Positions 1-8,023 are shown, counted from the first letter of the stretch. The stretch: DNA of 64,000 bases from Levilactobacillus suantsaii (GCF_004115745.1 NZ_QXIL01000003.1:1-64000), one strand, 5' to 3'. Translations and numbers: made by a program. The notes: generated by a model not told the origin, from the letters alone.

Positions 1-101
1 TCGCGAAGTTTGTCAGGAATTTAAATAATCGCCCCCGTAAGGTCTTAGGCTGGAAGACACCATCTGAAGTTTTCTTCGGTAAAAAGTTACACTTGATTTG
101 A
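1..101 (+). mobile_element. 3' end of an IS30-family transposase gene (cut by window edge)
   Basis: The frame beginning at base 3 encodes about 32 residues ending at a TGA at 99-101. The peptide has the C-terminal signature of IS30-type DDE transposases: an asparagine/arginine-rich stretch followed by RKVLGWKTPSE and a final hydrophobic LHLI. The catalytic core would lie to the left of the window, so intactness cannot be judged. The right inverted repeat should fall in the next ~50 bases, but I cannot place it without the left end. Confidence 0.8.
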
Positions 102-202
102 CAATTCGTCGTAAAAAGAAGCCTTATATTCTGGGTTTTCTGTGAATTATGCCTAAACCGTGTCTGGTTCATGATAAAATGAATTACAGGAGGATTTATT
201 TT

Positions 203-916
203 ATGAAAAAGATTCGTAAATGGTTACTGGGCGGTCTTCTAGCCCTGCTGCTTATCATTATAATTGGTGTGATTGTGCTTAAACAGCAAGCCTATACACC
301 CAGCACCGCCGCTACGACCGCAGCCAAAACCAGTATCATGGTCAGTTCGACAACCAAATTTCAAGGAAACGACGCCAATCCCCAGATTATTTTCTATCCC
401 GGCGCTTTGGTGGATCCCAAAAGCTACAGTATCTGGGCTCATCAGGTTGCTCAAGCTGGCTATTCCGTTTATATCGTTCACTTTCCCTTAGATCTCGCCG
501 TTCTGCGGGTTAACGCTGCGAACAAAGTCCGTACTAAACAGAATTACGTGATTGGTGGCCATTCGCTTGGCGGTACCATGGCTAGTCGGTACGCACATCA
601 GCACCAGAAAGGACTTAAAGGCGCCTTTTTCCTGGCCAGCTATCCGGAAGCTAAAGGGAGTTTGCGGCACACCAAAGTCCCCGTCTTATCACTAACCGCA
701 ACCCGTGATGGTGTTCTGAACCAAGCGCACTACCAACAGGCCAAACGTTTCCTACCTCAAGAAACTAAGTATGTCCAGATTTCTGGCGGTAATCACGCGG
801 GTTTCGGAAGCTATGGTCATCAAAAAGGTGATCATGACGCCACGATAACGGTAAAAAAGCAACAACGACTTGTCGCCCACCGGTTAATCACCTGGTTGAA
901 TAATCGGGTTCGCTAA
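203..916 (+). CDS. Membrane-anchored alpha/beta hydrolase (237 aa)
   Basis: Predicted serine hydrolase of the alpha/beta fold, anchored outside the membrane. The frame is open further upstream, but an AGGAGG at 189-194 lies 8 bases before the ATG at 203, which also puts a typical Lys-Lys-Arg plus ~20-residue hydrophobic segment at the N terminus (signal anchor). The nucleophile elbow GHSLGG is clear, and a later Asp (TATRDG) and a His (GGNHAGFG) fit the rest of a catalytic triad. The protein matches the general alpha/beta hydrolase family (PF12695 type). Substrate is unknown. It is a single gene, closed by a strong terminator at 971-1016, next to an IS30 remnant. Confidence 0.8.
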   Translation: MKKIRKWLLGGLLALLLIIIIGVIVLKQQAYTPSTAATTAAKTSIMVSSTTKFQGNDANPQIIFYPGALVDPKSYSIWAHQVAQAGYSVYIVHFPLDLAVLRVNAANKVRTKQNYVIGGHSLGGTMASRYAHQHQKGLKGAFFLASYPEAKGSLRHTKVPVLSLTATRDGVLNQAHYQQAKRFLPQETKYVQISGGNHAGFGSYGHQKGDHDATITVKKQQRLVAHRLITWLNNRVR

Positions 917-970
917 TGGCTATTAACTTATCAGCCGCAATCATTAGTGAGGTTTAATAAAAATAGTCTA

Positions 971-1016
971 AAAAAACACTCTGAGCTCGGCATAAAACCG
1001 ACTCAGAGTGTTTTTG
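971..1016. terminator. Rho-independent terminator, probably bidirectional
   Basis: The inverted repeat AACACTCTGAG / CTCAGAGTGTT, extended inward by CGG/CCG, has an A-run on its left and a T-run on its right. It ends the alpha/beta hydrolase gene and can also serve the convergent DMT exporter gene. Confidence 0.85.
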
Positions 1017-1101
1017 TGCGTTTTGTGATTATATATGTTCTTGGCAACGTCAATGTTTATTTAACTAAATCATTTAAGTGAGTCTGTGTTCGCATCGGCC
1101 G

Positions 1102-1977
1102 CTAGCCAAACCGACTGGTCACTAACACACTTAGTAAAATCAGGAACAATCCACCAAAGAAGCCACTAGAGATAGGCTCTTGGAGAAATAACCAACCTAA
1201 AATACTACCGACTACCGGTTGAATCAAGAAAAAGATTCCAGAAGCCGGACTATCGAAACGCCGCAAGCCCTGGTTCCATAGGAAAAAGGCCAGCGCCGTC
1301 GAAATGGCACCCAGATAAAAAATACTCAGGAAAATGTGGGGACTCCCCCAGTGAATCGTCTGTAAGACCTGGTGTTGGTACCCAATGACGGGAGTCAAGC
1401 AGATGATGGCGACAACGGTTGCCAGTAAAGTGACCTGCAGGCCATCATATTCTGACCCAATCAGTTGCACTAACGCTGACATTAAGGCCCAAGTCAGTGC
1501 CGCAATCAGTAAGCAAATGACCCCTAATGCAATATGCTTCCCGGTAACTTGGTGACCGACAATAGCAAGAACACCACTACTAGCCAACGCTAAGCTTAAC
1601 CAATGGTACCAGTGCGGTCGTTGCTTGAGTAAGGGCCAACTAAAGAGAATCATAAAGGCGGGCGTAGCCGTTGTGACGACTGATCCTAGCTGGGCTGAAG
1701 ACAGCCAAGTTCCCGTTTCCTGGGCCACGATAGAAATCGTATCACCGATAATTCCCACCAACCCAATCAATCCTAGGTTACGCCAATCCCAATGCCATTG
1801 GATGCGGCGCAGTAACGCTAGTGCGAGCAGAACCACTGCTCCCACGACGTAACGCAACCACACTAGCTGAATTGGTAGAATCTCAGCCACAACACTTTTG
1901 ACGACTACAAACATACCGCCCCAAATGGCCGCAGCCAACACGAGATCAACACTTCCGAGTATTCTATTAGTTTTCAA
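1102..1977 (-). CDS. EamA/DMT-superfamily permease (291 aa)
   Basis: Ten hydrophobic segments in two similar halves, the layout of EamA-domain drug/metabolite transporters, which export or exchange small metabolites across the cytoplasmic membrane. The first half starts with a Gly-rich AAIWGGMFV segment and the second with SALVQLIGSEYDG...; a late FFLIQPVVGSILGW segment is also typical. The start is TTG at 1977-1975, chosen because GGAGG (complement of 1986-1990) sits 8 bases upstream. The cargo cannot be read from sequence. Upstream is an unusual leader with a 15-codon ORF and two competing hairpins, so expression is probably controlled by attenuation. Confidence 0.85.
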   Translation of the reverse strand: MKTNRILGSVDLVLAAAIWGGMFVVVKSVVAEILPIQLVWLRYVVGAVVLLALALLRRIQWHWDWRNLGLIGLVGIIGDTISIVAQETGTWLSSAQLGSVVTTATPAFMILFSWPLLKQRPHWYHWLSLALASSGVLAIVGHQVTGKHIALGVICLLIAALTWALMSALVQLIGSEYDGLQVTLLATVVAIICLTPVIGYQHQVLQTIHWGSPHIFLSIFYLGAISTALAFFLWNQGLRRFDSPASGIFFLIQPVVGSILGWLFLQEPISSGFFGGLFLILLSVLVTSRFG

Positions 1978-2015
1978 GATAAATTCCTCCGCTTATTTTA
2001 TTTAACTTGCGATAA

Positions 2016-2050
2016 AATCAGCGGACACGCGCCGCTGATTAGTGGCGCGT
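2016..2050 (-). promoter_or_regulatory. Two mutually exclusive leader hairpins upstream of the DMT exporter
   Basis: On the minus strand, ACGCGCC (2050-2044) can pair with GGCGCGT (2033-2027), or AATCAGCGG (2040-2032) can pair perfectly with CCGCTGATT (2024-2016), which is followed by TTAT. The two helices share bases 2032-2033 and block each other. The second looks like a weak intrinsic terminator and the first like an antiterminator. The first arm overlaps the last three sense codons of the leader ORF, so ribosome position could select the fold. The pairing is seen in the sequence; the regulatory role is inferred. Confidence 0.55.
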
Positions 2051-2086
2051 CGGAACATCACATTCAAATAATGGTGCTAAAAACAT
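2039..2086 (-). CDS. Putative 15-aa leader peptide upstream of the DMT exporter
   Basis: ATG at 2086-2084 is preceded 8 bases upstream by AGGAAG. It opens a frame reading MFLAPLFECDVPTRH and stops at TAA 2041-2039. The ORF lies between an extended -10 promoter and the exporter start. Its last codons form one arm of a hairpin that competes with a terminator-like hairpin. The peptide resembles no leader I recognise. Short ORF, good ribosome site and alternative hairpins fit ribosome-mediated attenuation, as in antibiotic- or amino-acid-responsive leaders, but a chance ORF is possible. Confidence 0.5.
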   Translation of the reverse strand: MFLAPLFECDVPTRH

Positions 2087-2116
2087 TAGTCTCACTTCCT
2101 TAGAAAAAGTATTACC

Positions 2117-2125
2117 AGTATATCA
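2117..2125 (-). promoter_or_regulatory. Extended -10 promoter for the leader ORF and DMT exporter
   Basis: On the minus strand TGATATACT gives a TGn extension plus a near-consensus -10 (TATACT), about 30 bases before the leader ORF start. No good -35 is visible at 17-18 bases, which is tolerable for an extended -10 promoter. Confidence 0.5.
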
Positions 2126-2274
2126 TAGGGCCTAGATTGGCGCTAACTACGTGGTTATTCGGTCATTCCTGACAAAAAGCACGCATCAACCAAGCCGCTT
2201 CATTTACCTATGAAATTCAGTGGGCACTTAATTTGAGACCTACTTAAAAAGCTTCGATTTTTGAATTACTCACC

Positions 2275-2312
2275 AAAAAAGGCATAATCACCGTTTAGCG
2301 GGCGATTATGCC
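2275..2312 (-). terminator. Terminator of the msrB-msrA-NUDIX operon
   Basis: Perfect 9-bp stem GGCATAATC / GATTATGCC, followed on the minus strand by a run of six T. It lies just after the NUDIX stop codon. Confidence 0.85.
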
Positions 2313-2319
2313 GAGACAT

Positions 2320-2754
2320 TTAAAACTTCAATTCAGTTAAAATTTGTTTAGTAATGGGCGTCAAGTCAACGGGCAAATCTTGCCGTGAAAAGTACTGAAC
2401 CTGACTGGTTTCATTGCTCGTCTGCACGGTGCCCGTGGCCGTTAAAGCGTAGACGGCGGTAACTGAATCAATCTGGTCACCGTTAGGATACCGATACTGC
2501 ATGTTTGGACCACTGACGACCGTCAACAGCTTCGGGTGCTGACCAACCAAGCCGGTTTCTTCATGTAGTTCACGGCTGGCCGTGGTGACCAGACTTTCGT
2601 CCAATTCCTTGGACCCAGCTGGTAAACCCCATAGTTGATTGTCACGGCGTTTGACCAGCAAGAGCTGGTCCGCTTGCACGACCAAAGCGGCTGCCCCAAC
2701 CACAATCAAGGGCTGCGACCCCACAACCTGCCGCAAATTTAACACGTATCCCAT
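2320..2754 (-). CDS. NUDIX hydrolase (144 aa)
   Basis: Pyrophosphohydrolase acting on a nucleoside diphosphate linked to X. The Nudix box is complete: G47, E53, then RELHEE-TGL at residues 61-69, the Mg-binding helix. The N-terminal half has the GAAALVVQADQLLLVKRRDN strand pattern of the family and the protein has normal length. ATG at 2754 follows GGGGG with about 7 bases spacing. It starts 23 bases after the msrA stop, so it is the third gene of a methionine sulfoxide repair operon. A role in removing oxidised or damaged nucleotides would fit that company, but the exact substrate is not shown. Confidence 0.85.
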   Translation of the reverse strand: MGYVLNLRQVVGSQPLIVVGAAALVVQADQLLLVKRRDNQLWGLPAGSKELDESLVTTASRELHEETGLVGQHPKLLTVVSGPNMQYRYPNGDQIDSVTAVYALTATGTVQTSNETSQVQYFSRQDLPVDLTPITKQILTELKF

Positions 2755-2777
2755 CTGTTTGCCCCCGTTCTTTTACG

Positions 2778-3299
2778 CTAGTTCCACTTCTGTTGAATGA
2801 AGGCCTCACGACCACCCATTTCTTCAATTTGGTAGCGGAACGGGTTGCGGCGGTAAAAGTCCTGGTGTTCTTCTTCCGCAGGGTAAAACGGTTGGGCGTC
2901 CTCAATCTGCGTGACGATAGGATCATCGAACCGACCACTTGCAGCCAGCTTACGTTTAGAAGCCGTCGCAATTTGCCGTTGTTCTGGACTGTTCACGTAG
3001 ATGACGGGTCGGTAACTGTCGCCGCGGTCCTGGAACTGACCGCTGGCATCGGTCGGATCCGTTTGGCGCCAGTAGATTTCGACTAGTTCGGCATAACTGA
3101 TAACGTCTGGGTCGAAAGTAATCTCGACGGCTTCCGTGTGGCCCGTAGTGTGCGATGCCACTTCTTCGTACGTCGGGTTGACCGTGTGGCCACCAGTGTA
3201 ACCAGAAACTACAGATTTGATGCCGGGTTGACTGTCAAAGGGCTTCACCATGCACCAGAAACAGCCGCCCGCAAAAATTGCGGTGTCAGTCTTAGCCAT
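2778..3299 (-). CDS. msrA: Peptide methionine-(S)-S-oxide reductase MsrA (173 aa)
   Basis: Reduces the S-epimer of methionine sulfoxide in proteins using thioredoxin. The catalytic motif AGGCFWC lies at residues 10-16, with Cys13 the nucleophile; [15 protein letters not shown] and YRPVIYV further on are also family hallmarks. The frame is open to 3344, but AGGAGG precedes the ATG at 3299-3297, which matches usual MsrA starts. Its first codons overlap the last 8 bases of msrB, indicating translational coupling. The C terminus continues into [11 protein letters not shown] without the extra recycling cysteines some MsrA proteins have. Confidence 0.95.
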   Translation of the reverse strand: MAKTDTAIFAGGCFWCMVKPFDSQPGIKSVVSGYTGGHTVNPTYEEVASHTTGHTEAVEITFDPDVISYAELVEIYWRQTDPTDASGQFQDRGDSYRPVIYVNSPEQRQIATASKRKLAASGRFDDPIVTQIEDAQPFYPAEEEHQDFYRRNPFRYQIEEMGGREAFIQQKWN

Positions 3300-3756
3300 T
3301 GTTGGACCCTCCTTGCTTAGGAAATAGTTGGGCAAAGTCAGCATAGCCGGCTTCAGCTAATTTGCTAGCCGGAATGAATTTCAAGGCTGCCGAGTTGATG
3401 CAGTAGCGCAAGCCACCTTTATCGGTCGGCCCATCCGTAAAGACGTGGCCCAAGTGGGATTTCCCCTCTTGGCTCGTCACCTCTTGGCGGACCATACCGA
3501 ATGAGTGATCCGTATGTTCGACGACGTTTTCGGCCGCAATGGGCTTGGTAAACGCCGGCCAGCCGCAGCCAGAATCATACTTGTCCGTTGAACTGAACAG
3601 TGGTTGACCACTGACGACGTCCACGTAGATGCCCGGTTCAAAGAACTGGTCGTACTTTCCCGTGAATGCGGGTTCCGTCGCGGCGTTTTGGGTCACGGCG
3701 TATTCTTCGGTGGTCAAGCGTTGCTTCAGATCTGCTGGTGTTTCCTTTGCTGTCAT
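3292..3756 (-). CDS. msrB: Peptide methionine-(R)-S-oxide reductase MsrB (154 aa)
   Basis: Reduces the R-epimer of protein-bound methionine sulfoxide. The MsrB core is visible: CGWPAF with Cys64 (recycling Cys), SHLGHVF, and [11 protein letters not shown] with the catalytic Cys119. The CxxC pairs of zinc-binding MsrB forms are absent, so this is the zinc-free class. ATG at 3756 has GGAGGG 8 bases upstream. First gene of the msrB-msrA-NUDIX operon; a candidate promoter lies at 3805-3832. Confidence 0.95.
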   Translation of the reverse strand: MTAKETPADLKQRLTTEEYAVTQNAATEPAFTGKYDQFFEPGIYVDVVSGQPLFSSTDKYDSGCGWPAFTKPIAAENVVEHTDHSFGMVRQEVTSQEGKSHLGHVFTDGPTDKGGLRYCINSAALKFIPASKLAEAGYADFAQLFPKQGGSNNG

Positions 3757-3804
3757 CCGAATCCCTCCTAGTCAATTGTGTGCAATTATTTCGCACTATC
3801 TAAT

Positions 3805-3832
3805 ATTCTAAATTTTTTAGCGCAAATAGCAA
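3805..3832 (-). promoter_or_regulatory. Candidate sigma-A promoter for msrB-msrA-NUDIX
   Basis: Minus-strand -35 TTGCTA (3832-3827), 16-base spacer and -10 TAGAAT (3810-3805), about 50 bases before the msrB start. Moderate matches in an A+T-rich stretch; unproven. Confidence 0.4.
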
Positions 3833-3863
3833 CTATCTTAACTCGTGAATTGATGTCCCTGAT

Positions 3864-4052
3864 TCATCTGGGATATTCTGAAATTATTATCGCCAAACTG
3901 TGCCCTGCTTGAACTAGCATCATTTGGGATAAGGAAAGCCCCTTAGCTAGCAACACTATGGTGAGAACTGCATGGGGTAAAACCGATGCAATAGTGATTA
4001 GAACTAATGCCACGTAATAAGCTTGAACATTCCGCCGCAAAGCTTTACTCAT
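3864..4052 (-). pseudogene. Truncated MFS transporter N-terminus (62 codons)
   Basis: The ORF has a start with AGAAGG upstream and encodes a basic N terminus, a first transmembrane helix (VALVLITIASVLPHAVLTIVL), a KGLSLSQMMLVQ loop and the beginning of a second helix (AGHSLAIIISEYP). This is the opening of a major facilitator permease, in which GLSL-x-Q and a later E-x-P precede the motif-A loop. Reading stops at TGA right at that point, and no continuation with transporter character is visible downstream. It is therefore a remnant of a ~400-residue gene. The frame is translatable, but transport is not expected. Confidence 0.65.
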
Positions 4053-4081
4053 TTCGACTGGCCTTCTTTCTCCCGCAGTAA

Positions 4082-4324
4082 TTACAATTTTGATTCATCT
4101 TCAATTTCAATGGAGAAAGTTTTGAAGTTTGAGCTATCAACGCCGAACCTTTTAGTTAATGTCTTAATTTTCTCAAAGTGACCATTGCCGCTTGCTTGAC
4201 ATATTCCAGCAGATTGAAATCAAGTTCCCCCTAATGTTAGGCGGATAATACCGGTAACCATAGCGATTTCGGCGTTAAAGGCTAAACTATCGGCCGACTG
4301 GATCGCCGCTATGGTGCGTGTCAT
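4082..4324 (-). pseudogene. Possible decayed gene with an in-frame TGA
   Basis: One minus-strand frame runs from ATG at 4324 through 34 codons to TGA at 4222-4220, then stays open for another 45 codons to TAA at 4084-4082, 30 bases before the MFS remnant. The second part contains a segment (GNGHFEKIKTLTKRFGVDSSNF) that loosely resembles the small helix-turn-helix module ending in SHF found beside HNH-type proteins. I do not recognise the first part. The same bases also form a large imperfect palindrome, so the coding appearance may be accidental. Confidence 0.25.
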
Positions 4325-4361
4325 GTACGGCCTAGGGCTTTTGACCTAATTAACATTGGGG
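4227..4361. repeat. 135-bp nested imperfect inverted repeat
   Basis: Outer arms CCCC-CT-AATGTTA (4227-4239) and TAACATT-GGGG (4351-4361) pair, and inside them ACCATAGCG (4257-4265) pairs perfectly with CGCTATGGT (4307-4315). The whole could fold into one long branched hairpin, as in a miniature transposable element remnant or a structured RNA. No target-site duplication was recognised. Confidence 0.45.
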
Positions 4362-4627
4362 TCTCTCCCATATAGGCAAAATCAATTTATTATGATAAAA
4401 TGCTCATTAATAATTAATCTAAATATAATCAACCGGATCAAATCTGTCAACTAACACTGACACCTAATGCTTTAACCAAACTAGAGTAACCATTAAATTC
4501 TTAAGCACCGATCGAAGTCATTATTCTTCGTGACTTCCCCAAGCTTTAGTATGATAAAAAATAGGTCATGGCGTAAAGCTCACCGATGACCAGGTTTACC
4601 ACTCTTACAGGTTAGGAAGTGTCTTCC
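4362..4627. other. Non-coding stretch upstream of the PLD-AAA+ gene
   Basis: A+T-rich, no gene-like ORF. It holds a hairpin GAAGTCA / TGACTTC (4514-4520 and 4531-4537), a possible -10 TATGAT at 4550-4555 without a convincing -35, and a second hairpin GGTCAT / ATGACC (4564-4569 and 4585-4590) in what would be the mRNA leader. Confidence 0.4.
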
Positions 4628-6886
4628 ATGAATTCAACTTTTATCTTATATAACGGAAAACAGGTCGATTGGTCCATTAAAAAGATTTTGGATACAGATG
4701 AATTTGACAGTTTCATCGGTGTGACCTATTCTGCATCCCCCAAATTTATCAATCATTACTTGTCTGCGTTCCACATGCTAACGCTTGTCGTTGGTATCCC
4801 GGAACATTCAGTCCAAGCTGCCAACAATGAGGAATTAGAACGACTATCCGTAGCCAACACCTTGGACTCAATTTATGAAGGTGACTCGACTAAACTTTAT
4901 CAAGCATTGACGCCTCAAATGCGCGAGTCTGTAATTGATCATCGTTTTTCGATGCGAATTCCCATTCCCGGTCTCGCCATCCACGAAAAGTTATACCTAT
5001 TAAGCAACACCGATAGTGGTAAAACGCGGGTTATCATTGGCTCGGCTAATTTATCTGACATGGCTTTCAACCCTAAAACCAATCAAATGGAATCCCTTGT
5101 CATTAGTGATGACCCTCAGCTTTACCACCTCTGGCTGCAACACTTTACGCTGGACATCAAGCCTAATCTAACCGATTATTTTCCCAAAGAATTATTGCAT
5201 CGCACTCATCCCAATAACGTTGAGTTTAGTCCAGAACCCGTTAAGAGCTTGGACTTGTTTACCAATAATCCTACGGCAGAAGCGGCTGTCATCCTTTCAC
5301 CAGACGCCCTCAATGCTGATGACATGGCAGCCATTAAAGCTAATGATACGGCTATTAAAGCCCAAGCAATTCAACGGGGAATTCAAACAAAAATTTTAAG
5401 TCCAGAGCTACCGCAACGAATTCAAGAAATTACGAACGCTAAAAGTAGAGCCAAACAAGCAGAAAAAGACAATGATCAAAAAATCAAGACCAAAACCATC
5501 TACAAAATGGCTGATGACATCATCACCGTTAAAAAAGGACAACACCCAACCATTGCGCCGCCCCGAACCTTAACGACTAAACTCATTAAAACACTACATA
5601 CTAAGGTCACTCAGCCCGTGAGCGAAACTGTAAGTGAGCGGCCGCGACTATTACGACAAGATACGCAATTTAACCCCGAAAAAAATGAAAGTGGGCTATT
5701 AGCTCCAAGCGTCGTTAACCACGACGAAGCAGTCTCGTTCGGTCGATACGCCAGCCTAGCCGAAATAAAAAGCTCACTCCAAACGATTGCGACGTTGATT
5801 GCCAGTTATACCGCGTATACCATCAAACCAGATAAAACAGAGTCCAAACGTGTCTATGAAACCATTCTCTATGCCTTTACAGCGCCGTTTATTTCATATA
5901 TTCGCAATCATTTGACTGGGAGCACCTCGGAAGCAGACGTCCCCCTGTTTCTATTCATTGGTGGGCGGCCTGGGTCGGGGAAAACGTTACTCTTAACCTT
6001 AATTGCTAAGATGATTAAACTGAACGTCGATTCTCAACAGATTATGAATTACGCCAGTATCGTCCCCCAACAAGCGCGCAACGCCAAGGACAACGGTATT
6101 CGACAAATTAGTCGGTGGCTGATTGAGACAAAAGTTTATCCGTTGCTAATTGACGAAGTTCCCGATTTCTTCTTTAGTAAGGCTCGTGATCTAATTGTGG
6201 ATTCTAATAATACCGCGAACGAAAATGGGGATGAATATCCGGTATTTATTGGAACGACCAATACAGTTGATTACCATTTGAATGCTCGTGCCGCTCGCCG
6301 TGCCTATTACTTAAAAATCAGTAACATCTTCGATAAAAATCATTCTAAGGATTGTTCCATCGCCTACGAAAAAGTTGCGAACGCCTTAGACAACACCCTG
6401 TTTAAAGATTTTCTTATGCGATTTGAAGAAAAGATACACGATGTCAATACGACCTTTGTCACCGACATCAATGGTCAGAAACATGATTTTTTAATTGTCA
6501 CTCGGCAAATATTTGAGGACTATTATACGATGTGTCACTTGCCCTTACCCGATTTCTTTCCTAAGGGGATGATCGACGATGCCGCTCAATCAGGACGCGA
6601 ACTATGGCGCAATCTCTATTTAAGCCATCCGGAGAGTTTTACCTACCAGCCTAAAAATCGTAACTTACTTTATGACATCACTAACTTGGACACCAACGCC
6701 CCCAAATTTGGTGATAAACCTTCCCAAAAATATAAAGAAGCCTTACCCCCTACCGTTTTCAATGACGATTTTGGGGGCAATATTTTACCGTTATCAGTCC
6801 CCGAATTTTTCACTTGGATAGATGTCACCGATCCTTATCAATCCCATAGCATTTTGGCAAGCCTTATAAGGCCTTTTCGCAAATAA
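4628..6886 (+). CDS. PLD-nuclease-like / AAA+ ATPase fusion protein (752 aa)
   Basis: The N-terminal ~185 residues resemble phospholipase D-like nuclease domains: FDSFIGVTYSASPKF near the start, then HEKLYLL (His119, Lys121) and GSANLS (138-143), a single HKD-type site as in dimeric PLD nucleases such as BfiI or NgoFVII. A charged, probably coiled linker follows (about 225-300). A P-loop ATPase with Walker A GRPGSGKT (446-453), Walker B LLIDE (506-510), a sensor-like GTTN (542-545) and an arginine cluster ARAARR (553-558) comes next, then ~190 residues I do not recognise. ATG 4628 is preferred over GTG 4619 because AGGA at 4614-4617 lies 10 bases upstream of it. The gene is alone, more A+T-rich than its surroundings, lies among gene remnants and is closed by a strong terminator. 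A DNA-targeting defence role is plausible but unproven. Confidence 0.75.
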   Translation: MNSTFILYNGKQVDWSIKKILDTDEFDSFIGVTYSASPKFINHYLSAFHMLTLVVGIPEHSVQAANNEELERLSVANTLDSIYEGDSTKLYQALTPQMRESVIDHRFSMRIPIPGLAIHEKLYLLSNTDSGKTRVIIGSANLSDMAFNPKTNQMESLVISDDPQLYHLWLQHFTLDIKPNLTDYFPKELLHRTHPNNVEFSPEPVKSLDLFTNNPTAEAAVILSPDALNADDMAAIKANDTAIKAQAIQRGIQTKILSPELPQRIQEITNAKSRAKQAEKDNDQKIKTKTIYKMADDIITVKKGQHPTIAPPRTLTTKLIKTLHTKVTQPVSETVSERPRLLRQDTQFNPEKNESGLLAPSVVNHDEAVSFGRYASLAEIKSSLQTIATLIASYTAYTIKPDKTESKRVYETILYAFTAPFISYIRNHLTGSTSEADVPLFLFIGGRPGSGKTLLLTLIAKMIKLNVDSQQIMNYASIVPQQARNAKDNGIRQISRWLIETKVYPLLIDEVPDFFFSKARDLIVDSNNTANENGDEYPVFIGTTNTVDYHLNARAARRAYYLKISNIFDKNHSKDCSIAYEKVANALDNTLFKDFLMRFEEKIHDVNTTFVTDINGQKHDFLIVTRQIFEDYYTMCHLPLPDFFPKGMIDDAAQSGRELWRNLYLSHPESFTYQPKNRNLLYDITNLDTNAPKFGDKPSQKYKEALPPTVFNDDFGGNILPLSVPEFFTWIDVTDPYQSHSILASLIRPFRK

Positions 6887-6897
6887 ATTTCCAACAA

Positions 6898-6942
6898 ATA
6901 GCCCCCTAAGATGGCAATTAAGCGCCAATCTTAGGGGGCTAT
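6898..6942. terminator. Strong terminator after the PLD-AAA+ gene
   Basis: Perfect 15-bp arms ATAGCCCCCTAAGAT / ATCTTAGGGGGCTAT around a short loop. The T-run is weak in both directions. It separates two convergent genes and probably serves both. Confidence 0.8.
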
Positions 6943-6985
6943 TCTGTACCTTTAAAATTTCTAGAAGTCATTCAAATTAATTTAA

Positions 6986-8023
6986 CTAATTGAATACCCG
7001 TGCCACCCCGGCAATGTCCGACCGTTGACTGTTCTTAATCGGTTGAATCATGATTCGTGGTGGCCAGCTTTCGATGACCTTGCCCTGCCCCAGGTAAATG
7101 GCCACGTGCCAAATCGTGTGGGTCCCCGGCTGGTAGTAGAAAATCAAGTCGCCGCGTTGCTTATGCTGGTAAGCCACGTGCTTGAACTGCTTGCTGGCCC
7201 AGAGGTTCCGGGAGTTCCATTCGTTCCCTGGGAAAGCGTGGTGAATGGCACTGATTGGTTGAGGATTAATGCCGCCAGCGTATAAAGCTTGCATCACCAA
7301 TCCAGAACAATCGGTCCCGTAGGCCGGACTACTGGAGGAACCGACCAAATAAGGGTTTCCTAGGTAAAGGCGAGCCTGCTTGATCATGGCGTTGATGTGG
7401 TCTTCACGCCCGTTCCAGGCGTGCGCCCCCAGCGGTGCAACGTACGCGTCAATGCTAGTCCAACTGGCCTTGGAGAAGCCAAGTTTCACCCAGGTCTGCT
7501 GATTCACGTTGCCCGTGACCTTTAGATGATGGCGTTTTTGGAACGTCCGGACGGCGCGATAAGTCGCCGCATTGTACTTGTTGTAGCCGTTAGCGGTCCC
7601 TAAGCGCCGCATAATCTTCCAGGTCTTGATTCCTTCGTAGTTCCGCTTGACGGTGTACCCAACCTGTCCGTAAGGCTTAATCTGGGAATAGCTAACTTGA
7701 TAGTACCGCTTGGGATTTTGATACCCCGCGGTCTTCGCGACAAACGCCCGGTTAGCGGTCACGTATTTTCCGGTCGTCGTTTTGAGGACAGGCGCGTGCC
7801 CTTTGGCTTGGATCACCTGACTGATTTGAGCGTAATGATTCTTGTGGATTGTTGCCAGTCGCTTGGTCTTGGCGGCATCTTGATAGTAAACCACGGTCTT
7901 TTTGGTGCAGATGATTCCTGGATTGGTAGTGTAGTACTTGGCGCTCGCCTGGGCATCCCCGATTCCCCCAATCGTGAGTCCCCCTAACGCGAACATCAGC
8001 GCCAATAAAGCTTTATGTGTCAT
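6986..8023 (-). CDS. Secreted NlpC/P60 cell-wall hydrolase with PG-binding domain (345 aa)
   Basis: Signal peptide of about 27 residues ending in DAQASA. Then a ~75-residue SH3-like surface module (residues 30-100), a PG_binding_1 domain (about 115-182, with NAATYRAVRTFQKRHHL...GNVNQQTW), and a C-terminal NlpC/P60 peptidase: NPYLVGSSSSPAYGTDCSG with catalytic Cys239 and HVAIYLG with His306. Enzymes of this class cut the gamma-D-Glu to diamino acid bond in peptidoglycan stem peptides. ATG 8023 follows AAAGGGG. Single gene, transcribed away from a 320-base non-coding region. Confidence 0.9.
   Translation of the reverse strand: MTHKALLALMFALGGLTIGGIGDAQASAKYYTTNPGIICTKKTVVYYQDAAKTKRLATIHKNHYAQISQVIQAKGHAPVLKTTTGKYVTANRAFVAKTAGYQNPKRYYQVSYSQIKPYGQVGYTVKRNYEGIKTWKIMRRLGTANGYNKYNAATYRAVRTFQKRHHLKVTGNVNQQTWVKLGFSKASWTSIDAYVAPLGAHAWNGREDHINAMIKQARLYLGNPYLVGSSSSPAYGTDCSGLVMQALYAGGINPQPISAIHHAFPGNEWNSRNLWASKQFKHVAYQHKQRGDLIFYYQPGTHTIWHVAIYLGQGKVIESWPPRIMIQPIKNSQRSDIAGVARVFN

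Noticed and set aside
4628-6886. Prophage origin of the PLD-AAA+ gene
   Set aside because: No phage structural, integrase or repressor genes nearby; a single gene among remnants does not support a prophage.
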